Part shown: positions 36,401 through 42,525 of the stretch, one piece after another
Numbering within the stretch: the first letter of the stretch is position 1
How the letters are laid out: every line of letters begins with the position of its first letter
Source of the DNA: Streptomyces marokkonensis
GTDB lineage: Bacteria; Actinomycetota; Actinomycetes; Streptomycetales; Streptomycetaceae
Assembly: GCF_008312835.1 (NCBI RefSeq)
Contig: NZ_VSKS01000013.1
Span: 1-64,000, forward strand
Length of the DNA stretch: 64,000 nucleotides
Direction of reading: 5' to 3'
Program-made: the position numbers and the translations under genes
Notes under the pieces: model-generated
What the model was told of the DNA's origin: nothing
Database searches by the model: none
Seen by the model: the letters and a program-made list of their open reading frames with translations, nothing else

Positions 36401-36676
36401 GACTCGATCATGGTCATCGATCTGCGGACCCGGCTCTCCCACGCCCTTGACACCGACCTGCCCGCGACCGTTGCGCTCGACCACCCGACGGTCGCGCTTC
36501 TGGCCGTGCATCTGGCGGACGGCGCGCTGAGCGCCGGGCAGGAGCCGGCCGCGCCCCCGGAGCCGCCCCGGCCGCCCGTGACCGAACCAGCCGTCCCCCA
36601 GCCGGCCGACCCCGCGGCCCTGTCGTTCGACGCACTCGTCCAGGCCGTCCAGGCCGATCTGACACAAGAGAAGTGA
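27401..36676 (+). CDS. Type I PKS, modules 2 and 3: KS-KR-ACP (no AT) and KS-AT-DH-KR-ACP
   Basis: A 3091-residue bimodular PKS. It opens with a coiled-coil docking segment (about 25 to 45). Module 2 has KS (Cys213, TACSSS), then a linker going straight to the post-AT motif LPGYPWQRRRY with no GHSxG, then KR (TGGLGAVG near 886; Trp eight residues before the catalytic Tyr, the A-type mark) and ACP (Ser1197). Module 3 has KS (Cys1458), AT with GHSVGE (Ser1906) and HAFH, the malonyl signature, DH (His2212, HxxxGxxxxP; later LLDSLLQ), KR (GGLGALG near 2694; TDD in place of LDD, B-like) and ACP (Ser3002). The C-terminus is a short docking tail. Interdomain stretches of over 200 residues are unusual. 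Module 2 must be charged by another AT, perhaps that of module 3. The DH/KR pair of module 3 could be reused to build a polyene. This matches the second neocarzilin PKS gene in my memory. Confidence 0.92.
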   Translation: MDSPNPEHQEHRKAVDPTADGTAPATKQTPLTRALATIRNLQRRLDEHRANQPIAVVGVGLRLPGPIDGLDGYWTALAEGRDLVRPMPASRKGPFAQEWEGLPQRGGFLDEVLDFDADFFGISPREARHLDPQHRMLLEVTWEALENAALPADSLAGTSAGLYLGIMWQDYRDWLTGEPDAYWTTGNGHNFAAGRIAYALGLNGPAMSVDTACSSSLVAVHLAVQALRRGECETALAAGANLIMSPRSMRLVHETRSLSPDGLCRTFDARAAGFTRGEGCGAVVLKRLDHALRDGDRVHAVIRGSALNQDGRSGGFTAPNVLSQVSLIETALSTAGLEPSDIGYVEAHGTGTSLGDPIEMEALATALGRRNGGARLPVGAVKTNFGHLEAAAGIAGLVKAALCLRHRQIPPVVHFRTLNPRIDLSGTGITVPTALQAWPEGAGDHAAVSSFGMSGTNAHVILGMPTEEERAAHGQPRADVSVREFELSARTPQALRALAGAYAEHLTGLADTDYAAFAHTAGAGRARLEIRARIVAGDPRAAETALRDLASGTPNPHVTVTDTADGDARAERPGSDLPRRVIDLPGYPWQRRRYAPAGSEGRAAEHPAAGPTDRYRLVWEETEPPAGTVATDLVLAGDDTPLLTGLLREASARGARGTVLVPPGSALPETADWERAPLPTGADEWRAFWEARAGAGVSRLVLAMKATAFPEEDEAGSRTGTARRTGTGNRSGTGGTDPGDDAGRSSVPGAELCAAVTAAVTAAAEAAGAPAALVYAVTRAARRTGPADQVAATDHGALHGLAPVLGLELPAAWGGVVDLPPVPTDDDLGALLSLTADPTARSGGAQPRSVEDLVAVRDGRALGARLRPDPLTATTGLPVSPEATYVVTGGLGAVGRELSAELVRRGARNLLLIGRRDEEALGRRAADALAELRRQAGRVVYRSGGCDTPAALAAACAPLDGLPPVRGVIHAAGTVERYPAARTGTAEFARALRDKAAGAWWLHRAARDWDVDFFVLVSSVSAVWGTDQCAAYAAANGSLDALAAHRVSRGLPAVSVAYGPWALDGQGMADDAARDHYARLGVGALDAEAGRAAVAARPTVDSGHVVACPLDLPRFRQLMSALRPRGLTSVSEVRGERPDGPEAGEPSVVQELAALPERARADAAATHVARVLADVLGHDDERSVRRDSGFFDLGLDSIAAVDLVARLSAAFSTPLLPADVFDHPTVTELAAFLLTRSASGTGPAPGGTAPGTTGVSSRPRPAPQSAARPGRPSADGATAARHVDAGPPVAGEPVAIIGMAGRFPGADSVDELWDLLREGRDGVGTMPRSRTEALHVPDDGPVTSDQGGCLRDIDRFDADFFGIPSREAQNLDPQQRLLLESAWHALEDACVDPRRLKDTRTGVFVGISYADYARLLAQGGPDSLDAYYSTGTALNAAAGRLSYVLGLNGPALAVDTACSSSLVALHLGIRSLRSGESDTVLAGGVNVILDRTASIAVSRAHMLSPDGRCRTFSADANGFVRSEGCGVLVLKRLADARRDGDPVLAVVRGSAVNQDGASSGLTAPSGTAQEAMLRAALADAGTDGAEISYLEAHGTGTTLGDPIELGAAWRVLGPGRKPGSPLKVGSVKSNIGHCESAAGMAAVIKTVLALQHGLLPANLHFSEPNPHIDWASMNVQVVESATPWRAAGGPRVAGVSGFGFTGTNAHIILAEPSVPDAGGAPGPETADGTRPARPLCLLPLSAPDAAGLDRLSSAWRDRIERAAPGELADLARTAGAGRAHFAHRRALLGRDRDELLAGLDAQAPAPRQGGEPRVAFLFSGQGSQYAGMGRELYETEPVFRSAYDACDRVLAPVLGASLTDLVLYADDGNAVHETRITQPALVALEYALAALWESWGVRPDVVMGHSVGEISAALCASVMDLGTGLALIADRARLMQATERGAMLAVVASEQDAAAWAAETGLDLAAVNGPKATVVSGAPDAVAALEERLTGLGVRHRRLSVSHAFHSRLLDPALDDFSAALAPLRFGPPAVPLVSNVTGRPAGHDELDAAYWREHARRPVRFWDGARELAALDVDVCLEIGPDRTLVNLVKAAGVAPHGGTAFSLRRGAPGGDTMLTAAKKLYELGRTLDWRRTGTAARGRPAGRLTAPLYPFADTRHWTPAAGQAAVPAPATAAVTAEAPPWGVPLRSPALRGRVFATRRAADYPAHLTDHRLFGVVSVPGASQTATALSALGSGGVPVALEDLHFPRALVLREGERYDVQVIESEQAHGARTVSVQSLIDADRGRWQEHLAARVADPAAGGTAPPPDTHAFAENAPIHVDGERFYAHLRALGYHLGPSFRWIREVWIDGDEAVVRFAEPGGMNESPDSYEIHPGLLDSLLQSTVAFAVARTEPGSVTEETSLAIPFAAARVDFPGRPRRGPGSELWGHVRVVRDAHARRSADFDAIGSADLRLFDGAGETVLAVDGFRFRSAPRTLLERSLRERAPHAYEVTTEPVTVAESTGRHRVAVAGADQPPVKLLVRAFEQLGHRVTTVDEPELLTGDVDLIVDTRFVMPPGGPGAGSPPEAVLDRAVALARTLREVPRHIPYAVMSAAPPAGAQGPDPARPLRDALWGLLASLEAEQRDRRLLRVTSGAGTGPDTVARVLTGALEAGFPEPRLEIDAEGTAAVRLVPRDEPLPGGAPDGVAGAAALITGGLGALGLSTARILVGWGLSSVTLMGRSEPDAAARRVIDELSAGGTAVQVVRGDVTDSEDCRRAVTEAARRAPLRLVLHLAGVTDDRAFEHLDEQAFTTVFAAKAAGAARLTEVLGERAEELTAFVLYSSVSAVLGSAGQADYAAANGYLDGLARNLRASGVPATSVSWGPWTPSAKDGLAGSDATRRAIGRLGISPLDDETAAGLLHLAVAARTPHLVAVAVDTAQYERAVGPARAALVRGTSPAPAGDADGTARGWLREQLEGLDPEAVDERLRAAVRDCAAEVLGERFEADDDLGFGDLGLDSIMVIDLRTRLSHALDTDLPATVALDHPTVALLAVHLADGALSAGQEPAAPPEPPRPPVTEPAVPQPADPAALSFDALVQAVQADLTQEK

Positions 36677-36686
36677 GGAGGGCACC

Positions 36687-39119
36687 ATGGACCAGGCAGC
36701 GGTACGTCAGCTGATGGAGGACCAACTCAAACTGTCCCGACGGCTGCGGGAGCGGATACGCGAGCTCGAACACGAGCGGCGCGCTCCGGTCGCCGTCGTC
36801 GGCATGGGCCTGAGACTGCCCGGCGGCCTCACGTCCCCCGAGGCGTACTGGGACTTCCTGCGCGGCGACACGACCGCGTACTCCGGCATCCCGGCCGACC
36901 GGCCGGGACTGCGCGCCGCGTACGACCCGAACCCCGGGGTCCCGGGGCGCAGCTACGTCGACACCGCCGGATTCCTCACCGACATCGCCCACTTCGACGC
37001 CGACTTCTTCGGCATCTCGCGGCGGGAGGCGAAGCTCCTCGACCCACAGCAGCGACTGCTCCTCGAAACCGCCTGGGAGGCCCTGGAACGCGCCGGTGTC
37101 GCGGTGCGGCGCGCGGACCGGCTGCCGGTCGGCGTCTACCTCGGCATGATGGCGTCCGAGTACAGCGAACGCCTCGAGGACCGGGCGGACATGAGCCGCA
37201 TCGACCCGTACTACACCACAGGGGGCGGCCTGTGCTTCGGCGCGGGGCGCATCAGTCACGTGATGGGCTTCTCCGGCCCTGTCGCCAGCGTGGACACCGC
37301 CTGCTCCTCCTCCCTCTCGGCGCTGCACCTGGCGGTGAGGGGCCTGCGCGCGGGTGAGTGCCGGTACGCGCTGGTGTGCGGCTCGAACCTCCTCCTGTCG
37401 GCCCACCTGATGGTGTCCCTGTGCCAGACGCGGGCCCTCGCCCCCGACGGCCGCTCGAAGTCGTTCCTCGCCTCCGCGGACGGATACGGACGGGGTGAGG
37501 GTGTCGGCGCGGTCGCGCTGATGCGGCTCGCCGACGCGGAACGCGAGGGCCGGCCGGTGCTCGCCGTGCTGCGCGGCTCCGCGATGGGCCATGACGGAGC
37601 CGCCTCAGGCCTCACCGCGCCGAACGGCTCCGCCCAGCAGGAAGTGATCGGTGCCGCGCTCGCCGACGCTGGGGTCGACGCCGGGGAGGTCGGCTGGATC
37701 GAGGCGCACGGTACCGGTACCGCGCTCGGTGATCCCATCGAGGTCGGCGCGCTCGCCGCCGTCCTCGGTGACGCCGTCCGTTCCCGCGGCTTCCCGCTGC
37801 CCATCGGCAGCGTCAAGTCGCGCATCGGGCACCTGGAAGCAGCGTCGGGTATCGCCGCGCTCATCAAGACGGTCCTGATGCTGCGGCACGGGGAGATACC
37901 GGCGGCCGCGAGTCCCGACGACGGGCCGCTCAATCCGCACATCCCCTGGGACGGCATCGCCTTCACCGTGCCGCGTGCCAACCAGCCCTGGCCCACGGAA
38001 CTGCCGCGGCGCGTCGCCGGCATCAACTCCTTCGGCATGAGCGGTACGAACGTGCACGTCGTCCTGGAGGCATACGATGCCGCACCCGCACCCGCACCCG
38101 CACCCGCCGCCGCCGGTACACCGGTCCCGGCCGGCGTCACCGCGTCCGAAGCGCTCCCGGAGCTGATCACCCTTTCGGCCCGAACACCCGGGATCCTCCG
38201 CGAACTCGCCGACACTGTCGCCGACCTGCTGCGCAAGACCGGCCCGGAGCAGCTGCCCGCCCTCTGCCACACACTGCGCAGTGGCCGGGCCCCCCACCCG
38301 TGCCGCGTCGCGGTCACCGGTTCCACCCCGGCGGAACTCGCCGACCGGCTGGCTCGCGCGGCACGGGCGGCGAACGGTGCCGCGCACGGGACGACGCCGC
38401 TGCGCCGAGTGACACTGCGGGTGCCCGACGGCGTCGCGGCTCCGGCCGTGGCCGCGCTCGGACAGGCATTCCCGTGGCTGTTCGAAGGATCCGCCGAAAC
38501 GGGCGGGCCGGAGCACCGGCTGGCCGCTGTCGTCGGCGAGTTCGGCGTACAGGTCCGTGCCGGCACGGACCCTTCCGGTGCCGCCTTCACCTATCCCGCG
38601 GCGGAGGGGGGCGGCGGTGCGCGAGCCCATCGTCTCGCGCTGCTCACCCTGCTCGGGCGGCTCTTCGAGGCCGGGGCCGATCTCCGCCTGGGTGCCCTGT
38701 GCGCCACGGGGACGCCGCTCGTCGCCGACCTGCCGACGTATCCCTTCCGGCGCGAACGCTTCTGGGTCGACGAGCCGGGCACCGGCGGACAGGGCGGTGG
38801 ACGCCCGGAAGTGAAGACGGACGGCGGGGAGCCGCCCGAGACGTGGACGCGCGAGCGGATCCACGCCCATCTGCTCGCCGTGCTCAAGGACGCCCTGGAA
38901 GCCACCGACGAGCCCGACATGGAGTGCTCCTTCCTGGAGGCGGGTGGTGACTCCTTCATCTCCACGCTGTTCATCACCAAGGTCGAGGAGCGTTTCGAGG
39001 TCGGGCTCACGCGTGAGGAACTCCCGCTGGACCTGCCGTTGCGCACCCTCATCGGCAAGCTCGCCGACGACATCGCCGCGGGCGGGGCCGCCGCCACCGC
39101 ACAGGAGGGACACCGGTGA
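36687..39119 (+). CDS. Type I PKS, module 4: KS-(vestigial AT region)-ACP
   Basis: An 810-residue terminal module. A coiled-coil docking helix (residues about 1 to 32) should pair with the tail of the previous PKS. KS spans about 33 to 455 with Cys206 (TACSSS), EAHGTGTA and IGHLEAASG. After the KS linker (LITLSARTPG) about 200 residues replace the AT: no GHSxG or HAFH, but the post-AT motif LPTYPFRRERFW survives. The AT has therefore been lost from a once complete module. The ACP serine is 756 in GGDSF, a carrier motif more like peptidyl carrier proteins than the GLDS of the other modules. With no reductive domains it would leave a beta-ketoacyl chain, ready for hydrolysis and decarboxylation. 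It starts 10 bp after the previous PKS and its stop overlaps the thioesterase start. Confidence 0.92.
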   Translation: MDQAAVRQLMEDQLKLSRRLRERIRELEHERRAPVAVVGMGLRLPGGLTSPEAYWDFLRGDTTAYSGIPADRPGLRAAYDPNPGVPGRSYVDTAGFLTDIAHFDADFFGISRREAKLLDPQQRLLLETAWEALERAGVAVRRADRLPVGVYLGMMASEYSERLEDRADMSRIDPYYTTGGGLCFGAGRISHVMGFSGPVASVDTACSSSLSALHLAVRGLRAGECRYALVCGSNLLLSAHLMVSLCQTRALAPDGRSKSFLASADGYGRGEGVGAVALMRLADAEREGRPVLAVLRGSAMGHDGAASGLTAPNGSAQQEVIGAALADAGVDAGEVGWIEAHGTGTALGDPIEVGALAAVLGDAVRSRGFPLPIGSVKSRIGHLEAASGIAALIKTVLMLRHGEIPAAASPDDGPLNPHIPWDGIAFTVPRANQPWPTELPRRVAGINSFGMSGTNVHVVLEAYDAAPAPAPAPAAAGTPVPAGVTASEALPELITLSARTPGILRELADTVADLLRKTGPEQLPALCHTLRSGRAPHPCRVAVTGSTPAELADRLARAARAANGAAHGTTPLRRVTLRVPDGVAAPAVAALGQAFPWLFEGSAETGGPEHRLAAVVGEFGVQVRAGTDPSGAAFTYPAAEGGGGARAHRLALLTLLGRLFEAGADLRLGALCATGTPLVADLPTYPFRRERFWVDEPGTGGQGGGRPEVKTDGGEPPETWTRERIHAHLLAVLKDALEATDEPDMECSFLEAGGDSFISTLFITKVEERFEVGLTREELPLDLPLRTLIGKLADDIAAGGAAATAQEGHR
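38082..38107 (+). repeat. CCGCAC-type simple repeat in PKS linker
   Basis: Four tandem copies of a GCACCC unit coding Pro-Ala repeats right after the KS of module 4, where an AT would normally begin. It is a flexible spacer. Confidence 0.7.
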
Positions 39120-39895
39120 GCGCCCTCGTCCGCCCTCGGCGCAACGACGACCCGGCGCTGCGCCTGGTGGTATGCCACCACGCCGGCGGCTCGGGCAGCG
39201 CCTACTTCCCGCTGGCCGCACGCGTACCCGAGGACTGGGACGTGCTCCTCGTCGATCTGCCGGGCCGCGGTCGCAGGCACCGCGAGGCACCCCTGCGCGA
39301 CATGGGCGCCATGGCGGCCCGGGTCACCGAGGACGTGCTGCCGTGGACCGGGCCACCCCTCGCGCTGTTCGGTCACAGCATGGGCGCCGTCGTCGCGGTG
39401 GAGACCGCCCTCGCGCTGGAGGAGCGCGGGACACCGGTCGTCTGGGTCGGTGTCTCGGGACGGCTCGCGCCCGCGGACTGCCGGCCCGTCGCGCACCTCG
39501 ACCCGCGGCTGCCCGACGAGGAACTGATGGCGGGACTCAGCTCGATGGGCGGTATCCCGGCGCGCTTCGACGAAGTCCCCGGCTTCCGCAGCCGCTTCCT
39601 GCGCCTGGTCCGTCACGACCTGCACGCCCTCGGCGCGGCGCGGACCGGCGCCCCGTTCCGACGGCTCGATGCGCCGATCACCGCGTTCGGCGCCACGCGC
39701 GACGATCTCGCGCCGGTGCACCTGCTCGCCAACTGGGCTGCTCTGACCCGGAGTGCTTTCACCCAACGGATCTTCGAGGGCGGCCACTTCCACTTTTTCG
39801 ATGACGGTTTCGCCGCGCTGGGCCGGTCCCTTGCGGACGAGGTCCGGCGCGCGCCGACCGCCCTCGACCAGATTCCGACAGGAGGCCCGGCATGA
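39116..39895 (+). CDS. Type II thioesterase, candidate chain-release enzyme
   Basis: A 259-residue alpha/beta hydrolase: LRLVVCHHAGGSGSAYFPLA near the N-terminus, LPGRGRRHREAP, nucleophile GHSMGAVV (Ser88) and catalytic His224 in GGHFHFF. None of the PKS proteins ends in a thioesterase domain, so this enzyme may release the finished beta-ketoacyl chain as well as edit. Such acids lose CO2 readily and leave a methyl ketone. In the neocarzilin cluster, as I recall, the equivalent ORF7 was proposed for this step. The GTG start overlaps the PKS stop (GTGA) with AGGAGG upstream, and its own stop overlaps the reductase start (ATGA), so it is translationally coupled on both sides. It differs clearly from the thioesterase at 4615. 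Confidence 0.9.
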   Translation: MSALVRPRRNDDPALRLVVCHHAGGSGSAYFPLAARVPEDWDVLLVDLPGRGRRHREAPLRDMGAMAARVTEDVLPWTGPPLALFGHSMGAVVAVETALALEERGTPVVWVGVSGRLAPADCRPVAHLDPRLPDEELMAGLSSMGGIPARFDEVPGFRSRFLRLVRHDLHALGAARTGAPFRRLDAPITAFGATRDDLAPVHLLANWAALTRSAFTQRIFEGGHFHFFDDGFAALGRSLADEVRRAPTALDQIPTGGPA

Positions 39896-40428
39896 CGGGA
39901 ATGAGGACGGTGCGGGCGGACATCGACATGCGCGTGTTGATGACGGGGTTCCCCACCGGCGTCTGCATCGTGACGTCCCAGGACGACGGCGTCCCCTGGG
40001 GCATGACCTGTACCTCCCTGTGCAGCGTCGCGCTCGATCCGCCGACCCTCCTGGTGTGCCTGCGCCGGGGCAGCCCCACTCTGGGCGCGGTCCTCGCCAG
40101 CAGGGCGTTCGCCGTCAACCTGCTGCACGACGGGGCCCGGTCGTCGGCGGAGCTCTTCGCGTCCGGCGCGGCCGACCGCTTCGACCGTATCGACTGGCGG
40201 GCCGACGACGAGGCCTGCGGCCCGCACCTGGTGCTCTCCGCGCACACCGTCGCCGACTGCGAGGTCAGCGCGACGAGCGAGGTCGGCGACCATGTCGTGA
40301 TCATGGGCCGGGTGCGGCGGATGAGTGTCCTGCGAACACAGCAGCCGCTCCTGTACGGACTGCGCCGGTACGCGACCTGGCCTCAGGCCGTGGCCGACAC
40401 CGACCCCCATCTCGACTTCATCAACTAG
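39892..40428 (+). CDS. Flavin reductase (partner of the halogenases)
   Basis: A 178-residue member of the FMN-binding split-barrel flavin reductases (HpaC/PheA2 type): RVLMTGFPTGVCIVTSQDDGVPWGMTCTSLCSVALDPPTLLVCL is the conserved N-terminal block (about residues 14 to 57), followed by SRAFAVNLL. These enzymes use NAD(P)H to make free FADH2 or FMNH2. FAD-dependent halogenases cannot reduce flavin themselves, so this gene is the obvious donor for those at 13596, 19121 and 40601. The ATG overlaps the thioesterase stop, placing it in the PKS operon. Confidence 0.9.
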   Translation: MTGMRTVRADIDMRVLMTGFPTGVCIVTSQDDGVPWGMTCTSLCSVALDPPTLLVCLRRGSPTLGAVLASRAFAVNLLHDGARSSAELFASGAADRFDRIDWRADDEACGPHLVLSAHTVADCEVSATSEVGDHVVIMGRVRRMSVLRTQQPLLYGLRRYATWPQAVADTDPHLDFIN

Positions 40429-40600
40429 CACGCCGACCGGCCGCCATCCACGGGGCAGTGGCGGACCGGTGCGGCTGAGCAACCTGGAAGGTGCCGACGA
40501 CGGCCCGTCTCCATACCCTCGGAACGGACCGGCAAGCCGCCGGACCCCTCCCGCGTCTGCCGGCCCGCCCAGCTCGCCCTGACCGACAAGAGGAGACGAT

Positions 40601-42412
40601 GTGCCCGCCAACCAGGACGTGGTCGAGGACCCGGCAGGGAAACGTGTGCGAGCCGATGTGTGTGTCATCGGGTCCGGCATCGTCGGACTGATCAACACCA
40701 TCGCACTCGCCAAGCGTGGACTGTCCGTCGTCTGTGTCGACCAGCCCACCGACAAGCAGCGGGAGAGCTACAAGGTCGGCGAGTCGCTGCTGATCTACTC
40801 CAACGCCTTCCTGCGCACGCTCGGGGAGCTGGACGACTCGCTCAACAACTCGTTCCAGAAGGCGGGCTTCTGGATGGCCCACGGCCTGGAGGGCCGCACG
40901 TCCTTCGACGACACCGTCTCCGAGTGGGGCTTCCAGAGCAAGTTGCCCGAGCGCTGGTACGGCAAGTTCACCAACCCCTACTTCCCGCGTGTGATGTTCC
41001 AGGACTCGCAGATCGTCCGGCCCGAGATCGAGGCCGAACTGCGCGAGCGGGCCGCCGCGATGGATGGCGTCACCCTGCTGAACAGGGGTCTGGTCCGCGA
41101 CATCGAACTCGGCGACGACACCTCGGACCACGTGCTGACCTGGGTGTCGCGCAGCAAGAAGGAGAGCGGCGAGATCGCCGCCCGCTGGATGGTCGACTGT
41201 TCCGGCCGAGCACGTGTCCTCGCCCGTAAGTACGACCACGACCTCCCTCTGGACGAGGAGTTCAGGACCACCGCGGCGTGGGCGCAGTTCAAGAACTGTG
41301 ACGACTCGCTCTTCGACGACCGCTGGAACTACAGCTTCCCCGACGGGGACGTGGCGCGCCGGGACCGCAACACGCTCCATCTGTGGGGCGACGGCTACTG
41401 GATCTGGGTCATCCGGCTGGCCGGGGACCGGGTCAGCATCGGCGTCTCCTACCATCGCGGCCGGCCGCCGGAGGACGGCAACGCGCGGGAGGTGTTCTGG
41501 AAGGTTCTGCGCCGTTACCCCATGCTGGACTGGCTCAAGGAGGAGGACGTCCTCGAGTTCAGCGCCTACCGGGACGTGCAGCACTGCACCGACACCTTCG
41601 TCTCGCCGAAGCGGTACGCGATGGTGGGCGACGCCTCGTCCATCATCGATGCCTATTACAGCCAGGGCATCTCCCTGTCGATGACCGTCTCCTGGCACCT
41701 GGCGAACATCGCGCAACGCGACATCCGGGACGGCACGCTCGACCGCGACTACCTGGACCACGTCAACCGCGCGGCGACCGCGGACTGGCGCATCATGCGC
41801 TCGATGGTGCGCTCCAAGTACAGCCCCGCGATCGCCGACAGCCGCTTCTTCGTCCTCGACCACCTCCTGGACCTGACGATCTTCGGAGCGGCGATGCTCG
41901 GCCGCTTCCGCGTCTCGCGGTGGCTGATGGAGACAGGCGGCCGCACGAGCCAGGAGACGTCCGAGCATGCGGCCCTGCGTGAAGGGCTCGGCCGTCGCCT
42001 CTTCCTGTCGCAGTCGGCGCCCTGGCACCACGTCGACCCTCATGTGGTGGCGTCCGCGGTGGAGCGGTGGCACCGCAGCCTGGAGCGCCGTGCCATCTGG
42101 CGTCTTGACAACAAGGTGAAGCTGCCCGCGGTCAAGGCGGGGCTGCGGGCGCACGCCGCCGTGCCCGGGATCTGGAAGCTACCGCTCAAACAGCGCGCCG
42201 AGGCGGTTGACATGACACTGCCCGCGCCTGCGAGGGAACCCGAGTTCCTGCAGGTGAAGGGAGACGAACACCGGCCGGTGCACATGGCGGTGTCCGGCAC
42301 GGCGCTGCTCACCCTCGCCTCCGTCGCGACCGTCGTGGACATCGCGGACACCCAGGTGCGCAGATTGCGCGGACTCGCCGCAACGTTGCGCCGACGCAAG
42401 TCGGGCTGGTGA
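40601..42412 (+). CDS. FAD-dependent halogenase-like protein 3
   Basis: A 603-residue flavoprotein. It shows the FAD fold VCVIGSGIVGLINTIALAKRG, YKVGESLLIYSN, then GYWIWVIRL (Trp267, Trp269), the WxWxI block of halogenases but with Arg where Pro is usual. GDASSIIDAYYSQGISL is the late FAD contact. It is longer than the other two: the last 200 residues form a helical region with a hydrophobic stretch near the end (MAVSGTALLTLASVATVVDIA), perhaps a membrane or hydrophobic-substrate contact. The GTG at 40601 has AGGAG six bases upstream. It lies 172 bp after the reductase as the last gene of the cluster. It may add some of the chlorines, act as an oxygenase or work on another position. The altered motif makes halogenase activity less certain. 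Confidence 0.78.
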   Translation: MPANQDVVEDPAGKRVRADVCVIGSGIVGLINTIALAKRGLSVVCVDQPTDKQRESYKVGESLLIYSNAFLRTLGELDDSLNNSFQKAGFWMAHGLEGRTSFDDTVSEWGFQSKLPERWYGKFTNPYFPRVMFQDSQIVRPEIEAELRERAAAMDGVTLLNRGLVRDIELGDDTSDHVLTWVSRSKKESGEIAARWMVDCSGRARVLARKYDHDLPLDEEFRTTAAWAQFKNCDDSLFDDRWNYSFPDGDVARRDRNTLHLWGDGYWIWVIRLAGDRVSIGVSYHRGRPPEDGNAREVFWKVLRRYPMLDWLKEEDVLEFSAYRDVQHCTDTFVSPKRYAMVGDASSIIDAYYSQGISLSMTVSWHLANIAQRDIRDGTLDRDYLDHVNRAATADWRIMRSMVRSKYSPAIADSRFFVLDHLLDLTIFGAAMLGRFRVSRWLMETGGRTSQETSEHAALREGLGRRLFLSQSAPWHHVDPHVVASAVERWHRSLERRAIWRLDNKVKLPAVKAGLRAHAAVPGIWKLPLKQRAEAVDMTLPAPAREPEFLQVKGDEHRPVHMAVSGTALLTLASVATVVDIADTQVRRLRGLAATLRRRKSGW

Positions 42413-42436
42413 GCGCCCCCGGAACTCGCCGAGGCC

Positions 42437-42463
42437 CCGGCCGACGGGCCCCCGTCCGGCCGG
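42437..42463. terminator. Hairpin between convergent genes
   Basis: CCGGCCGACGGG (42437..42448) can pair with CCCGTCCGGCCGG (42451..42463), with one bulged base and a two-base loop. It sits 25 bases after the halogenase 3 stop and 62 bases beyond the stop of the convergent gene ending at 42526, a natural place for a two-way terminator marking the cluster's right edge. Confidence 0.55.
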
Positions 42464-42525
42464 ATGGGGCACGGGAGAGCGCCTGACAGCAGGCCGGCCG
42501 GCCGAGGTCGGGGCGGGCGGTGTCC

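Noticed and set aside
38120-38790. An acyltransferase domain in PKS module 4
   Set aside because: The linker contains no GHSxG nucleophile motif and no HAFH/YASH motif, and is much shorter than an AT.
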